From Sterolibacterium denitrificans (GTDB taxonomy: Bacteria > Pseudomonadota > Gammaproteobacteria > Burkholderiales > Rhodocyclaceae): 64,000 nucleotides of DNA. The position numbers and the translations under genes were made by a program. How positions within the stretch are numbered: position 1 is the first letter of the stretch; every line of letters starts with the position of its first letter. Positions 7,298-14,826 of this stretch are shown in pieces. The stretch covers positions 1,240,001 to 1,304,000 of the forward strand of contig NZ_LT837803.1 of the NCBI RefSeq assembly GCF_900174485.1. Reading direction: 5' to 3'. The notes beneath the pieces are model-generated. The model was not told the DNA's origin and searched no databases. It was given only the letters and a program-made list of their open reading frames with translations.

Positions 7298-9400
7298 TCA
7301 GCCATGAATGGCGGGCGGTCTGCCCGGATCGAAGACGATGGCCCGGTTGCGGCCTTCGCTCTTGGCTACGTACAGCGCCTGGTCGGCATTGTTGGTGAGT
7401 TCGTCGGGGTTGCCGCCATGCTGCGGGAAGATGGCAATGCCGATCGACAGCGTCGTGCTGATTTCCGCTTCGCCAAAGGGAACCTTGGTGGCGGCGAATT
7501 TCTCGCGCAGCACGTTGGCCCGTTCGATGGCGGTTTCCGTCGGCATCTTGGGCAGCATCAGCATGAACTCCTCGCCGCCATAGCGGCAGGCGACGTCGCC
7601 AGCGCGGGCATGGTCGTGCAGCAGACGGGCGAAGGCCTTGAGCACTTCATCGCCAGCCAGGTGGCCATAGGTGTCATTCACTTTCTTGAAGAAATCCAGG
7701 TCGATGAGAATCACGCAGAGCGTGTAGCTTTCGCGCTTGGCGCGCGCCAGTTCGCGCTGCAGGGTTTCATCGAGATAACGCCGGTTGTGCAGGCCGGTCA
7801 GCGGATCGCGAACCGCCTGTTCACGCAGCTTTTCCTGGAGCCGGGAAATTTCCTCATATTTGTCGCGCAGCTCGATGTTGGCCTTGGTGAGCGCGATTTC
7901 CATCTGCTTGCGTTCGGTGATTTCCTGGGTGACGACGGCAAACTTGCCGGGTGCCGGGCTGTAGGAGTCGGTGGCGAACCAGCGGCAGGTTTTCTGGGAG
8001 AACTTTTCATAGCGCTTCGGCTGGCCGGTCAGGGCGACCGAGCCGAATTGTTCGAGCCAGTCGTCATCGCCGCTCTGCAGTACCTCCTTGGCGCGTTTGC
8101 CGATCAGCTTTTCGCGCGGCATGCCGGAGACTTTTTCGAAGGCCGGATTGACTTCGATGAAGCGGTAGTCGATCGGTTTGCCGTCGTTGTCGCAAATGAT
8201 TTCATTGAGCGCGAAGCCGTTGTCCATCGAGATGAACAGGCCGCGATAGCGTTCCTCGTTCGCTCTGAGCTGTTCCTGCAGGGCTTCCTGGCGCTGTTTT
8301 TCGATGCGCAGGGCGAATTGCGCGCGCGTCAGGCGGAAGGTGACGAGCAGGAACAGGACGATCAGCAGGGCGCCGGCAGCGATCAGGGCCAGCAGTTTGT
8401 AGTCGGGCCCCGCTTTTTTCGGCGGCGGGGTCGGATCGAAGATGAAGCCGTCGATCGAGGGCACTTGCTCCAGCTTGCCCATGCCCAGGTAGGCCGCGCC
8501 GATTGCCAGCCAGCGCGCGGCAGTCTGGTTGCCGATTTCCGTGCTGTCGAGATCCATCAGCGCCTGCATCTGCCGACCCTGGAAGAGCAGGTGGTCGCGG
8601 TCGAGACGCTGCGCGTATTTGTTGCGTATCAGATCGACCATTTCGCTCTGGTGCGCCATGGCGTACTGCCAACCGCGCAGGCTGGCGGCGCGGAAGGCGC
8701 GTACCTTGTCGCCTTCTCCGCTGACCATGTGTTCCGAGGTGAACAGAACGTCGCCATAGAAGTCGATGCCGGCATCGCGCGGTGCGTAAATATGGGCAGG
8801 AAACTTCGCGCGCTCGAAAAAATAGAGCTCGTTGAGTAGCGAGCCGGACATCGCATCGACCTTGCCCTTGATCAGATCCTGCGGATCGTAGCTGTGCGTG
8901 AGTTCGACGAACTGGCCTGCCATGCCTTCATTGGCAAGGAGGGCCAGCACGCTGTCGGCCTGCGTGTCGAGCATGATGCGCTTGCCGGTCAGCGCTTGCA
9001 TTCCCTGTTCTTTTTGCTCCTTTTGTTCCTTTCCGCGCGGCTGGCCGAACAGGACGTTGGCGGAGTGCTGGCCGATGGCCGCCAGCGCGACGACTGGCTT
9101 GTTGGCGGCGCGTGCCAGCAGCAGGCTGCTGTTGCTGACGCCGAATTCCGCCTTGCCGGAATAGACGTCGATCACGGGGTCGATCCCCATCTTGAATTCG
9201 ACGATGGCGACATCCAGACCGGCTTCGCTGTAATAGCCCTGTTCGAGCGCTGCGTAGTAGCCGGCGTACTGGAACTGGTGATAGCCGTTCAGTTGCAGCG
9301 TGACCTTCTCGAGCGCGCTGGCCGGGGCGGAAGCCAGGAGGCCGAGGAACAGTAGAAGGTTGAGGAACTTGGTGAGAGTGTATGTGCGCAGCTTCATCAT
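7298..9400 (-). CDS. NMT1/THI5-like sensor–PAS–GGDEF diguanylate cyclase
   Basis: Membrane sensor of 700 residues. Order: signal peptide (about 12–30), periplasmic NMT1/THI5-like solute-binding domain (GYHQFQYAGYYAALEQGYY; to about 310), transmembrane helix (about 333–355), PAS domain (about 380–495), short coiled coil, GGDEF domain from DPLTGLHNRRYLDE (about 532). The catalytic loop is GGEEF near 607 and an intact inhibitory site RAGD sits five residues before it, so c-di-GMP synthesis with product inhibition is expected. The ligand of the binding domain may be a pyrimidine or other small molecule. The start ATG at 9400 overlaps the moxR stop as ATGA, with an AAGGA site upstream. A frame open further upstream is only a shadow of moxR. 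Confidence 0.88.
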   Translation of the reverse strand: MMKLRTYTLTKFLNLLLFLGLLASAPASALEKVTLQLNGYHQFQYAGYYAALEQGYYSEAGLDVAIVEFKMGIDPVIDVYSGKAEFGVSNSSLLLARAANKPVVALAAIGQHSANVLFGQPRGKEQKEQKEQGMQALTGKRIMLDTQADSVLALLANEGMAGQFVELTHSYDPQDLIKGKVDAMSGSLLNELYFFERAKFPAHIYAPRDAGIDFYGDVLFTSEHMVSGEGDKVRAFRAASLRGWQYAMAHQSEMVDLIRNKYAQRLDRDHLLFQGRQMQALMDLDSTEIGNQTAARWLAIGAAYLGMGKLEQVPSIDGFIFDPTPPPKKAGPDYKLLALIAAGALLIVLFLLVTFRLTRAQFALRIEKQRQEALQEQLRANEERYRGLFISMDNGFALNEIICDNDGKPIDYRFIEVNPAFEKVSGMPREKLIGKRAKEVLQSGDDDWLEQFGSVALTGQPKRYEKFSQKTCRWFATDSYSPAPGKFAVVTQEITERKQMEIALTKANIELRDKYEEISRLQEKLREQAVRDPLTGLHNRRYLDETLQRELARAKRESYTLCVILIDLDFFKKVNDTYGHLAGDEVLKAFARLLHDHARAGDVACRYGGEEFMLMLPKMPTETAIERANVLREKFAATKVPFGEAEISTTLSIGIAIFPQHGGNPDELTNNADQALYVAKSEGRNRAIVFDPGRPPAIHG

Positions 9401-10248
9401 CGATGATTCCTTGCCATGAATACCAGTCGTTCGAACAGATGCACGTCCTGTTCGTTCTTGAGCAGGGCACCGTGCAGGGGCGGCACGCTGACCTTGTGAT
9501 TCCTGGAGCGCAGTGCCTCGGGCGGAATGTCTTCCGCCATCAGCAGCTTGAGCCAGTCGAGCAGTTCCGAGGTCGAGGGCTTCTTCTTCAGCCCCGGAAT
9601 CTCGCGCAGCTCGAAGAAGACTTCCAGCGCTTCGCGCAGCAGCGTCTGCTTGATGCCGGGGAAATGCACGTCGACGATGCTTTGCATGGTTTCCTTGTCG
9701 GGAAACTTGATGTAGTGAAAGAAGCAGCGGCGCAGGAAGGCGTCGGGCAGCTCCTTCTCGTTGTTGGAGGTGATGAAGATCAGCGGCCGATGGCGGGCCT
9801 GGATCAACTGGCGCGTCTCGTAGACATGGAATTCCATGCGATCCAGTTCGCGCAGCAGATCGTTGGGGAATTCGATGTCGGCCTTGTCGATTTCGTCGAT
9901 CAGGACGATGCACGGGCGATCCATCTCGAAGGCCTGCCAGAGCACGCCCTTGACGATGTAGTTGCCGATGTCGTGCACCCGCGCGCCGGCTTCGCCACCG
10001 AGTTGCGAGTCGCGCAGGCGCGAGACGGCATCGTATTCGTAGAGCCCCTGCTGGGCCTTGGTGGTGGATTTGATGTGCCACTGCAGCAGCGGCATGTCGA
10101 GCGCGGCGGCAACTTTTTCGGCCAGCATGGTCTTGCCCGTGCCCGGTTCGCCCTTGAGCAGCAGCGGGCGTTGCAGGGCAATGGCCGCATTGACGGCAAG
10201 CTTGAGGTCGGGAGTGGTGATGTAGTTGGAGCTGCCGGTGAAGCGCAT
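9397..10248 (-). CDS. MoxR-family AAA+ ATPase
   Basis: AAA+ ATPase of 283 residues. Walker A is GEPGTGKT at residues 33–40, Walker B is CIVLIDEIDKAD near 114, and sensor 1 is FITSNNEKELPDAFLRRC. The C-terminal lid domain is present. MoxR proteins act with VWA partners as chaperones for metal-centre insertion or complex assembly; the VWA gene lies two genes downstream. The stop codon overlaps the start of the sensor cyclase gene by ATGA, so these two are translationally coupled. The target complex is not evident from the neighbours. Confidence 0.9.
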   Translation of the reverse strand: MRFTGSSNYITTPDLKLAVNAAIALQRPLLLKGEPGTGKTMLAEKVAAALDMPLLQWHIKSTTKAQQGLYEYDAVSRLRDSQLGGEAGARVHDIGNYIVKGVLWQAFEMDRPCIVLIDEIDKADIEFPNDLLRELDRMEFHVYETRQLIQARHRPLIFITSNNEKELPDAFLRRCFFHYIKFPDKETMQSIVDVHFPGIKQTLLREALEVFFELREIPGLKKKPSTSELLDWLKLLMAEDIPPEALRSRNHKVSVPPLHGALLKNEQDVHLFERLVFMARNHR

Positions 10249-10335
10249 GGGCTGTCGTCTGTGGTCAGAAGGTTGGGAAAGCAGGGTTGCAGGGTTGTGG
10301 AGTTGCAGGGTTGGGCGGATTTCGCGCCATTCTAC

Positions 10336-10794
10336 TCACACTGCCGCGCGGATTTTCCGCCGCATGCAGTCCAGATAGGCGGCGCCATCGGGGGCGGCCC
10401 GATCGCGTTGCGCGCGCCAGACGGTTTCGCCCAGGCACTCCAGCACGTCATGCAGCGCGGCGTGGCGTTCGCCATGCTGTCGGCTCAGTTGCTCGAACAG
10501 CCGGCGGATGCCGGGCGGCTGGTCGATCGACAGTTGTTCCTCGATGGCCAGGTGCAGGGACAGATGCAGGAAGGGATTCGCTTCGCCCTGTTCGGGCGTC
10601 CATTCGCGGGCCAGCAGCGCGTCGATGTCGGCCTGGGCGTTCTGCGCATCGCCCAGCAGCGCGTGGTATTCGGGATGCAGGGACACGAGGTCGGCGGCGA
10701 TGAGTTCCAGTTGAGTCATCGGCAAGCCCTGCTGACGCTTGTGCCAGGCTTCGATGAAGAAACGTCGCGCCTGGTCGCGGGAGGGATTGAACAT
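10336..10794 (-). CDS. DUF1841 family protein
   Basis: Cytoplasmic protein of 152 residues with the DUF1841 signature: MFNPSRDQARRFFIEAWHK at the start, then HPEYHALL and NPFLHLSLHLAIEEQLSIDQPPGIR in the middle. Histidines in the HLSLHLAIEEQ segment could bind metal, but this is a guess. The family is widespread in beta- and gammaproteobacteria and has no assigned role. It sits ten bases downstream of nth on the same strand, so nth and this gene are probably one transcript. Confidence 0.85.
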   Translation of the reverse strand: MFNPSRDQARRFFIEAWHKRQQGLPMTQLELIAADLVSLHPEYHALLGDAQNAQADIDALLAREWTPEQGEANPFLHLSLHLAIEEQLSIDQPPGIRRLFEQLSRQHGERHAALHDVLECLGETVWRAQRDRAAPDGAAYLDCMRRKIRAAV

Positions 10795-10804
10795 GATGCG
10801 GCCG

Positions 10805-11464
10805 TCAGAGAAGCTTGTCGGGGTACTCGCACAGATCGTTGATCGGGCAGCGCCCGCATTCCGGCTTGCGCGCCTTGCAGATGTAGCGGCCGAGCAGGAT
10901 CAGCCAGTGATGCGCGTCGAGCATGAATTCGGCAGGCACCGATTCTAGCAGCTTCGCCTCGACCGCCTTGACGTCCTTGCCCGGTGCCAGTCCGGTACGG
11001 TTGGACACGCGGAAGATGTGGGTATCCACCGCAATCACGGGTTTGTGGAAGATGGTGTTGAGGACGACGTTGGCGGTCTTGTGGCCCACGCCGGGCAGGG
11101 CTTCCAGCGCGGCGGCGTCATCGGGCACTTCACCGGCGTGGCATTCCAGCAGCAGCTGGGAGAGGCCGATGACGTTTTTCGCCTTGGTGCGGTAGAGGCC
11201 GATGCTGCCGATCATTTCACGCAGGCGCTCTTCGCCGAGTCCAAGCATGGCGGCCGGCGTGGGCGCCAGTTTGAACAGCGGCCGGGTGGCGATATTCACG
11301 CTGCGGTCGGTGGCCTGCGCCGAAAGCACGACGGCGACCAGCAGTTGATAGGGCGTTGCGTATTCGAGCTCGGTTTTCGGCTGGGGATTGGCCTCGCGCA
11401 GGCGGCTGAAAATGGCGACGTTGCGCTGCCGTATCCTGGCGGGAAGTGCCGATTTGCGTTTCAT
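10805..11464 (-). CDS. nth: Endonuclease III
   Basis: DNA glycosylase/AP lyase for oxidised pyrimidines, 219 residues. Visible features: helix–hairpin–helix LPGVGHKTA containing the catalytic lysine, the catalytic aspartate in VDTHIFRVSNR, and the C-terminal [4Fe-4S] loop with cysteines spaced C-x6-C-x2-C-x5-C (CKARKPECGRCPINDLC). The ATG at 11464 is chosen over an earlier in-frame start because it overlaps the stop of the upstream GTPase gene as ATGA and gives the family length. Co-transcribed with the GTPase and with DUF1841. Confidence 0.95.
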   Translation of the reverse strand: MKRKSALPARIRQRNVAIFSRLREANPQPKTELEYATPYQLLVAVVLSAQATDRSVNIATRPLFKLAPTPAAMLGLGEERLREMIGSIGLYRTKAKNVIGLSQLLLECHAGEVPDDAAALEALPGVGHKTANVVLNTIFHKPVIAVDTHIFRVSNRTGLAPGKDVKAVEAKLLESVPAEFMLDAHHWLILLGRYICKARKPECGRCPINDLCEYPDKLL

Positions 11465-12405
11465 TGCTGCGGATTCGGGTTCGATTTCATTCCGCATTCC
11501 GGGCCGTCATCGAGCTGCGCCGCGCGCGCGGCCGCCTCGGCCGCCAGCATGGCATGCCGGCCGTCCGGCGTCTCCAGGCTGATGCGGCCGAGCAGGCCGT
11601 CGCGGAAATCGGTCAGGAAGATCATCGCCGCCCGCTCCAGATCGAGTTCGCGGCCATGCGCGCTCCCCTTGATGAAGCAGGCACGCTTGCGGGCGATGGC
11701 TTCGACGGCAGCGACGGCATCCAGTCCGGCGGTGTCGATGCGGTAGCGCGTGGCGATCGCTGCCGGGTAGCGTTCCAGCAGGATGCCGGCGAGGAAGATG
11801 GCGACATCCCCGTCGATCACCGCATTGCGTCCGACGGCATGACAGGCCGCCAGCATCAGGCCGTCGCTGGCATGCTCGATCTTGGGCCAGAGCATGCCGG
11901 GCGTGTCGACCACGATCTGGCGCGGGCTGAGTTCGATGCGCTGCTGCGATTTGGTGACTGCCGGCTCATCGCCGACGGCCGCCACGCGCCGCTTGCCCAG
12001 GGCGTTGAGCAGCGTCGATTTGCCGACGTTGGGGATGCCCATGATCATCATGCGCAAGGGCTTCAGATTGTCGTCGCGGTGCGGCGCCAGCGCCTGGCAC
12101 AGCGAGGGAATGCGCGCCACTTCGGCGGCCTTCCTGCAGGAAATGGCGACGGCCTTGATGCCGTCCTGGGCGTTGAAATACGCCAGCCAGGCGCGGGTGA
12201 TCCGGGGATCGGCCAGGTCGGCCTTGTTGAGCAGCTTCAGGCAGGGGCGCTGCCGATGGCGGCGCAGCTCGTGGATCATCGGGTTGCAACTCGCTTCGGG
12301 GATGCGCGCGTCGACCACTTCGATCACCACGTCGGTCTGCGCCATGGTTTCGGCGGCCTTCTTGCGCGCCTGAGTCATGTGCCCGGGAAACCACTGGATT
12401 GCCAT
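11461..12405 (-). CDS. ylqF: YlqF/RbgA-type circularly permuted ribosome-assembly GTPase
   Basis: GTPase of 314 residues with the circularly permuted motif order G4–G5–G1–G2–G3: LLNKADLAD (about 59), GIPNVGKSTLLN (about 124) and DTPGMLWPK (about 168). The N-terminus MAIQWFPGHMTQARK is diagnostic for the YlqF/RbgA family, which acts in late large-subunit ribosome assembly. The C-terminal helical region is followed by a short SNPNP tail encoded by a near-hexameric GGATTC-like repeat (11471–11488). The stop overlaps the nth start; the S4-domain gene lies one base upstream of its start codon. Confidence 0.9.
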   Translation of the reverse strand: MAIQWFPGHMTQARKKAAETMAQTDVVIEVVDARIPEASCNPMIHELRRHRQRPCLKLLNKADLADPRITRAWLAYFNAQDGIKAVAISCRKAAEVARIPSLCQALAPHRDDNLKPLRMMIMGIPNVGKSTLLNALGKRRVAAVGDEPAVTKSQQRIELSPRQIVVDTPGMLWPKIEHASDGLMLAACHAVGRNAVIDGDVAIFLAGILLERYPAAIATRYRIDTAGLDAVAAVEAIARKRACFIKGSAHGRELDLERAAMIFLTDFRDGLLGRISLETPDGRHAMLAAEAAARAAQLDDGPECGMKSNPNPQQ

Positions 12406-12406
12406 G

Positions 12407-12646
12407 TCAGCCTTCTTTGCCTGCGGTCACGACGACGCGCCGGCCCAGGCATTCAACCACCTGGCCGGCGCGGATGCGGGCGGTCTTGCGGGTTTCCGTC
12501 CGGCCATCCACCATCACGTCGCCATTGGCCGCCAGCAGTTTGCCCTGGCCACCGCTGGCGGCGATGCCGGTCAGCTTGAGCAGGTCGCAAAGCCGGATGC
12601 CGGTTTCGGCCGCGCCGGCGGAAAGATGAAATGCATTGCTGTGCAT
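12407..12646 (-). CDS. S4-domain RNA-binding protein (YbcJ-like)
   Basis: Small protein of 79 residues consisting of one S4 RNA-binding domain: IRLCDLLKLTGIAASGGQGKLLAANGDVMVDG, then ETRKTARIRAGQVVECLG. The family (YbcJ/YaaA type) binds structured RNA, probably rRNA. Start at 12646 is the first methionine that leaves a complete domain; a longer in-frame extension shows no conservation-like pattern. It lies immediately upstream of the YlqF-like gene with one base between, consistent with a shared ribosome-related operon. Confidence 0.85.
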   Translation of the reverse strand: MHSNAFHLSAGAAETGIRLCDLLKLTGIAASGGQGKLLAANGDVMVDGRTETRKTARIRAGQVVECLGRRVVVTAGKEG

Positions 12647-12771
12647 GGGAAGGCAGGAATCGGAAGTCAGGCTAAAGCGGCAAGACCCGCATGATACCTT
12701 GCGGCGGCCGGTATACTTGCCGTTTGCGTCATTTCTGCCATTCGTGCAGTTCAACGATCCGCCTCCCGCAC

Positions 12772-13638
12772 ATGAAGAAAGCCGCCACACCCAAGGAGCA
12801 GATGTACGAAGTCCGTCCCGGTCAGTCCGTGGAACTGCTCAAGGAACTGCACATCCTGACGCGCGATGGCCGGATGAATCAGGACAGCCGCCGCAAGCTC
12901 AAGCAGATCTATCACCTGATGAACTTCATCGAGCCGCTGCTCACGGGAATGCGGCAGCAGCCGGCGGAACTGCAGATCGTCGATCATGGCGCCGGCAAGT
13001 CCTATCTCGGCTTCATCATCCACGATCTCTACGTGCGCCTCCATGCGCCGCACAGCCACATACACGGCATCGAGCGGCGCGCCGATCTGGTCGAACGGTC
13101 ACGCGATCTGGCCGCGCGGCTGGGCTTTGCCGGCATGCGTTTTCATGGCCTTTCAGTGGCCGAGTCCATCGTTTCGCCGCTGCTGCCGGCGCATCCGGAT
13201 CTGGTCACGGCGCTGCATGCCTGCGATACGGCGACGGACGATGCCATCGACTTCGCCCTGAAGAAACAGGCTCGGGCGCTGGTGATCGTGCCTTGCTGCC
13301 AGGCCGAAGTCGCCGCGCATCTGCGCCAGGGCAAGGCGGCCGCGCTGGCGCGTGGGGCAGTTGCCGAACTCTGGCGCCATCCGCTGCACACGCGCGAGTT
13401 CGGTAGCCACGTCACCAACGTACTGCGCTGCCTGCAACTGGAAGCGCATGGCTACCAGGTGTCGGTGACCGAGCTGGTCGGCTGGGAGCATTCGCTGAAG
13501 AACGAACTGATCGTCGCCCGTCGGCGCGACGATGCGCGGCCGCAGCGACAGGCCGCGCAGCGGCTCGTCGAGTTGCTGCAGATGCTGGGGCTGGCCGAAG
13601 TTGATGCCTTGCGTCAGCGTTTCTACCTGCCGGCTTGA
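12772..13638 (+). CDS. SAM-dependent methyltransferase (Methyltransf_32 type)
   Basis: Protein of 288 residues. A leading region (about 1–60) precedes a Rossmann methyltransferase fold: motif I IVDHGAGKSYLGF near 67, HIHGIERRADLVERS for the ribose-binding acid, ALHACDTATDDAIDFAL and VIVPCCQAEVA. The HACD–PCCQ pair is typical of the Methyltransf_32/TRM13-related group, many of which modify RNA. The ATG at 12772 is used because the sequence before it is Cys/Arg-rich and looks non-coding. It is divergent from the S4 gene and convergent with the DUF1513 gene. Substrate unknown. Confidence 0.8.
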   Translation: MKKAATPKEQMYEVRPGQSVELLKELHILTRDGRMNQDSRRKLKQIYHLMNFIEPLLTGMRQQPAELQIVDHGAGKSYLGFIIHDLYVRLHAPHSHIHGIERRADLVERSRDLAARLGFAGMRFHGLSVAESIVSPLLPAHPDLVTALHACDTATDDAIDFALKKQARALVIVPCCQAEVAAHLRQGKAAALARGAVAELWRHPLHTREFGSHVTNVLRCLQLEAHGYQVSVTELVGWEHSLKNELIVARRRDDARPQRQAAQRLVELLQMLGLAEVDALRQRFYLPA

Positions 13639-13677
13639 ACGGAATCGCCGGTTGCCGGCTGCCGGCCAGCGCAGGGC

Positions 13678-14787
13678 TCAGGCGAGGATCGCCCAGTGAT
13701 TGCCGGCGGCCATGCCTTGCGGCCAGCGCAGCATGCCGGCAGGTTCGCCCGGATGCCAGCGGGCCAGTCCCAGGTCGCCGCCGATCGCGACGCCGGGCGC
13801 GTCCTGCAGTGGCCACAGGCCGCAGGGATTCTGCACATTGCCTATGGTCATCAGTTCGGCGGGCTTTTGTGGCTGCCACAGCATGATGCGATTGGCATGT
13901 TGCGCCGTGAGCACGAAGCCGCCATTGGGGCCGGCAGCCACATCGCCGGCGTAGCCATCGGCCACCATGTGACTCGGAATCGTGAGCTCCTGGCCATCCC
14001 ATACGGCCAGTAATGGGGCTTGCCGGCGCCGCGAGGAATCGTCGTGCTCGGCCTGCAGGCCGATGCCCAGCAGCACGGGGCCGTCTTCCAGCGGGCGGTT
14101 CCAGGCGATGTGGTGCGGGCTCAGGCGCTTGTCGCGCAGGCTCCAGACGCCGAGTTGCTCGCCGCTTTCCGCATCCAGATGCACCAGTGTCGGATCCATC
14201 CGTTCCAGATTGCGCTTGGCGCCCGTCGGAGTTCGCGGAATGCCACCGTTGGCGATCACCAGCCGCCCCTTGGCGTCCACCAGGATCTGGTGCGGGTCGA
14301 TGCCCCGGGTGCGATGCTCGGCCACCTTGCGCAGATCGCGCGCATCGCGCACGCCGACCCAACCCTCGCCGCTCTTGCGATCGGTTTCGCCGGTGTACAG
14401 CCACTGTCCGTCGTTGCTGGCGATGACGTGGCCGTCGAAGGTCCGCGCATCTCCTTCGTCGGCCATGGACAACTGATTGGCGAGACGCCCCTCGGCATCG
14501 ACCCGCATCAGCCAGGCGCCGGGCCGCGTGGCGACGGCGAGGAAGCCGCCGCCGGGTTCGGGAACGATGGCATGCGGCAATGTCGGCACCGTGATGGCGT
14601 ACTGCATGGCCACCGCGTTCTGCTGCCAGTCCACCCGCAGCGCGCCGATCTGATAGTCGCGTTCGTGCATGCGCCAGCCGCCGGCCACGTGCATGATGCC
14701 GGCGCTCTCCTGCGCCCTGACCAGGGACGGCAAGGCCGCAACGCCGAGGGCGGCGCTGAGTTGGAGAAGAAAATGACGACGATTCAT
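13678..14787 (-). CDS. DUF1513 family Tat-exported protein
   Basis: Periplasmic protein of 369 residues with a twin-arginine-like leader NRRHFLLQLSAALGVAALPSLVRA. The DUF1513 family resembles a seven-bladed propeller: repeated blade-like segments GGFLAVATRPG, DEGDARTFDGHVIASNDGQWLYTGE, GGIPRTPTG, LGVWSLRDKRLSPHHIAWN and NGGFVLTAQHANRIMLW are visible. Members are usually encoded beside imelysin/EfeO-type iron-uptake genes. Here the gene follows a TonB siderophore receptor by 39 bases on the same strand and is likely in the same Fur-controlled transcript. Role in iron acquisition is therefore inferred from context. Confidence 0.8.
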   Translation of the reverse strand: MNRRHFLLQLSAALGVAALPSLVRAQESAGIMHVAGGWRMHERDYQIGALRVDWQQNAVAMQYAITVPTLPHAIVPEPGGGFLAVATRPGAWLMRVDAEGRLANQLSMADEGDARTFDGHVIASNDGQWLYTGETDRKSGEGWVGVRDARDLRKVAEHRTRGIDPHQILVDAKGRLVIANGGIPRTPTGAKRNLERMDPTLVHLDAESGEQLGVWSLRDKRLSPHHIAWNRPLEDGPVLLGIGLQAEHDDSSRRRQAPLLAVWDGQELTIPSHMVADGYAGDVAAGPNGGFVLTAQHANRIMLWQPQKPAELMTIGNVQNPCGLWPLQDAPGVAIGGDLGLARWHPGEPAGMLRWPQGMAAGNHWAILA

Positions 14788-14826
14788 GATGATCTCCTGT
14801 CGCTTCGGTTGTCGATACTTGCGCGC

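Noticed and set aside
6056-8839. Long plus-strand open frame of 927 codons opposite the VWA and sensor cyclase genes
   Set aside because: It mirrors the third-position GC bias of the real minus-strand genes, has no domain and no ribosome site, and the opposite strand encodes clear families.
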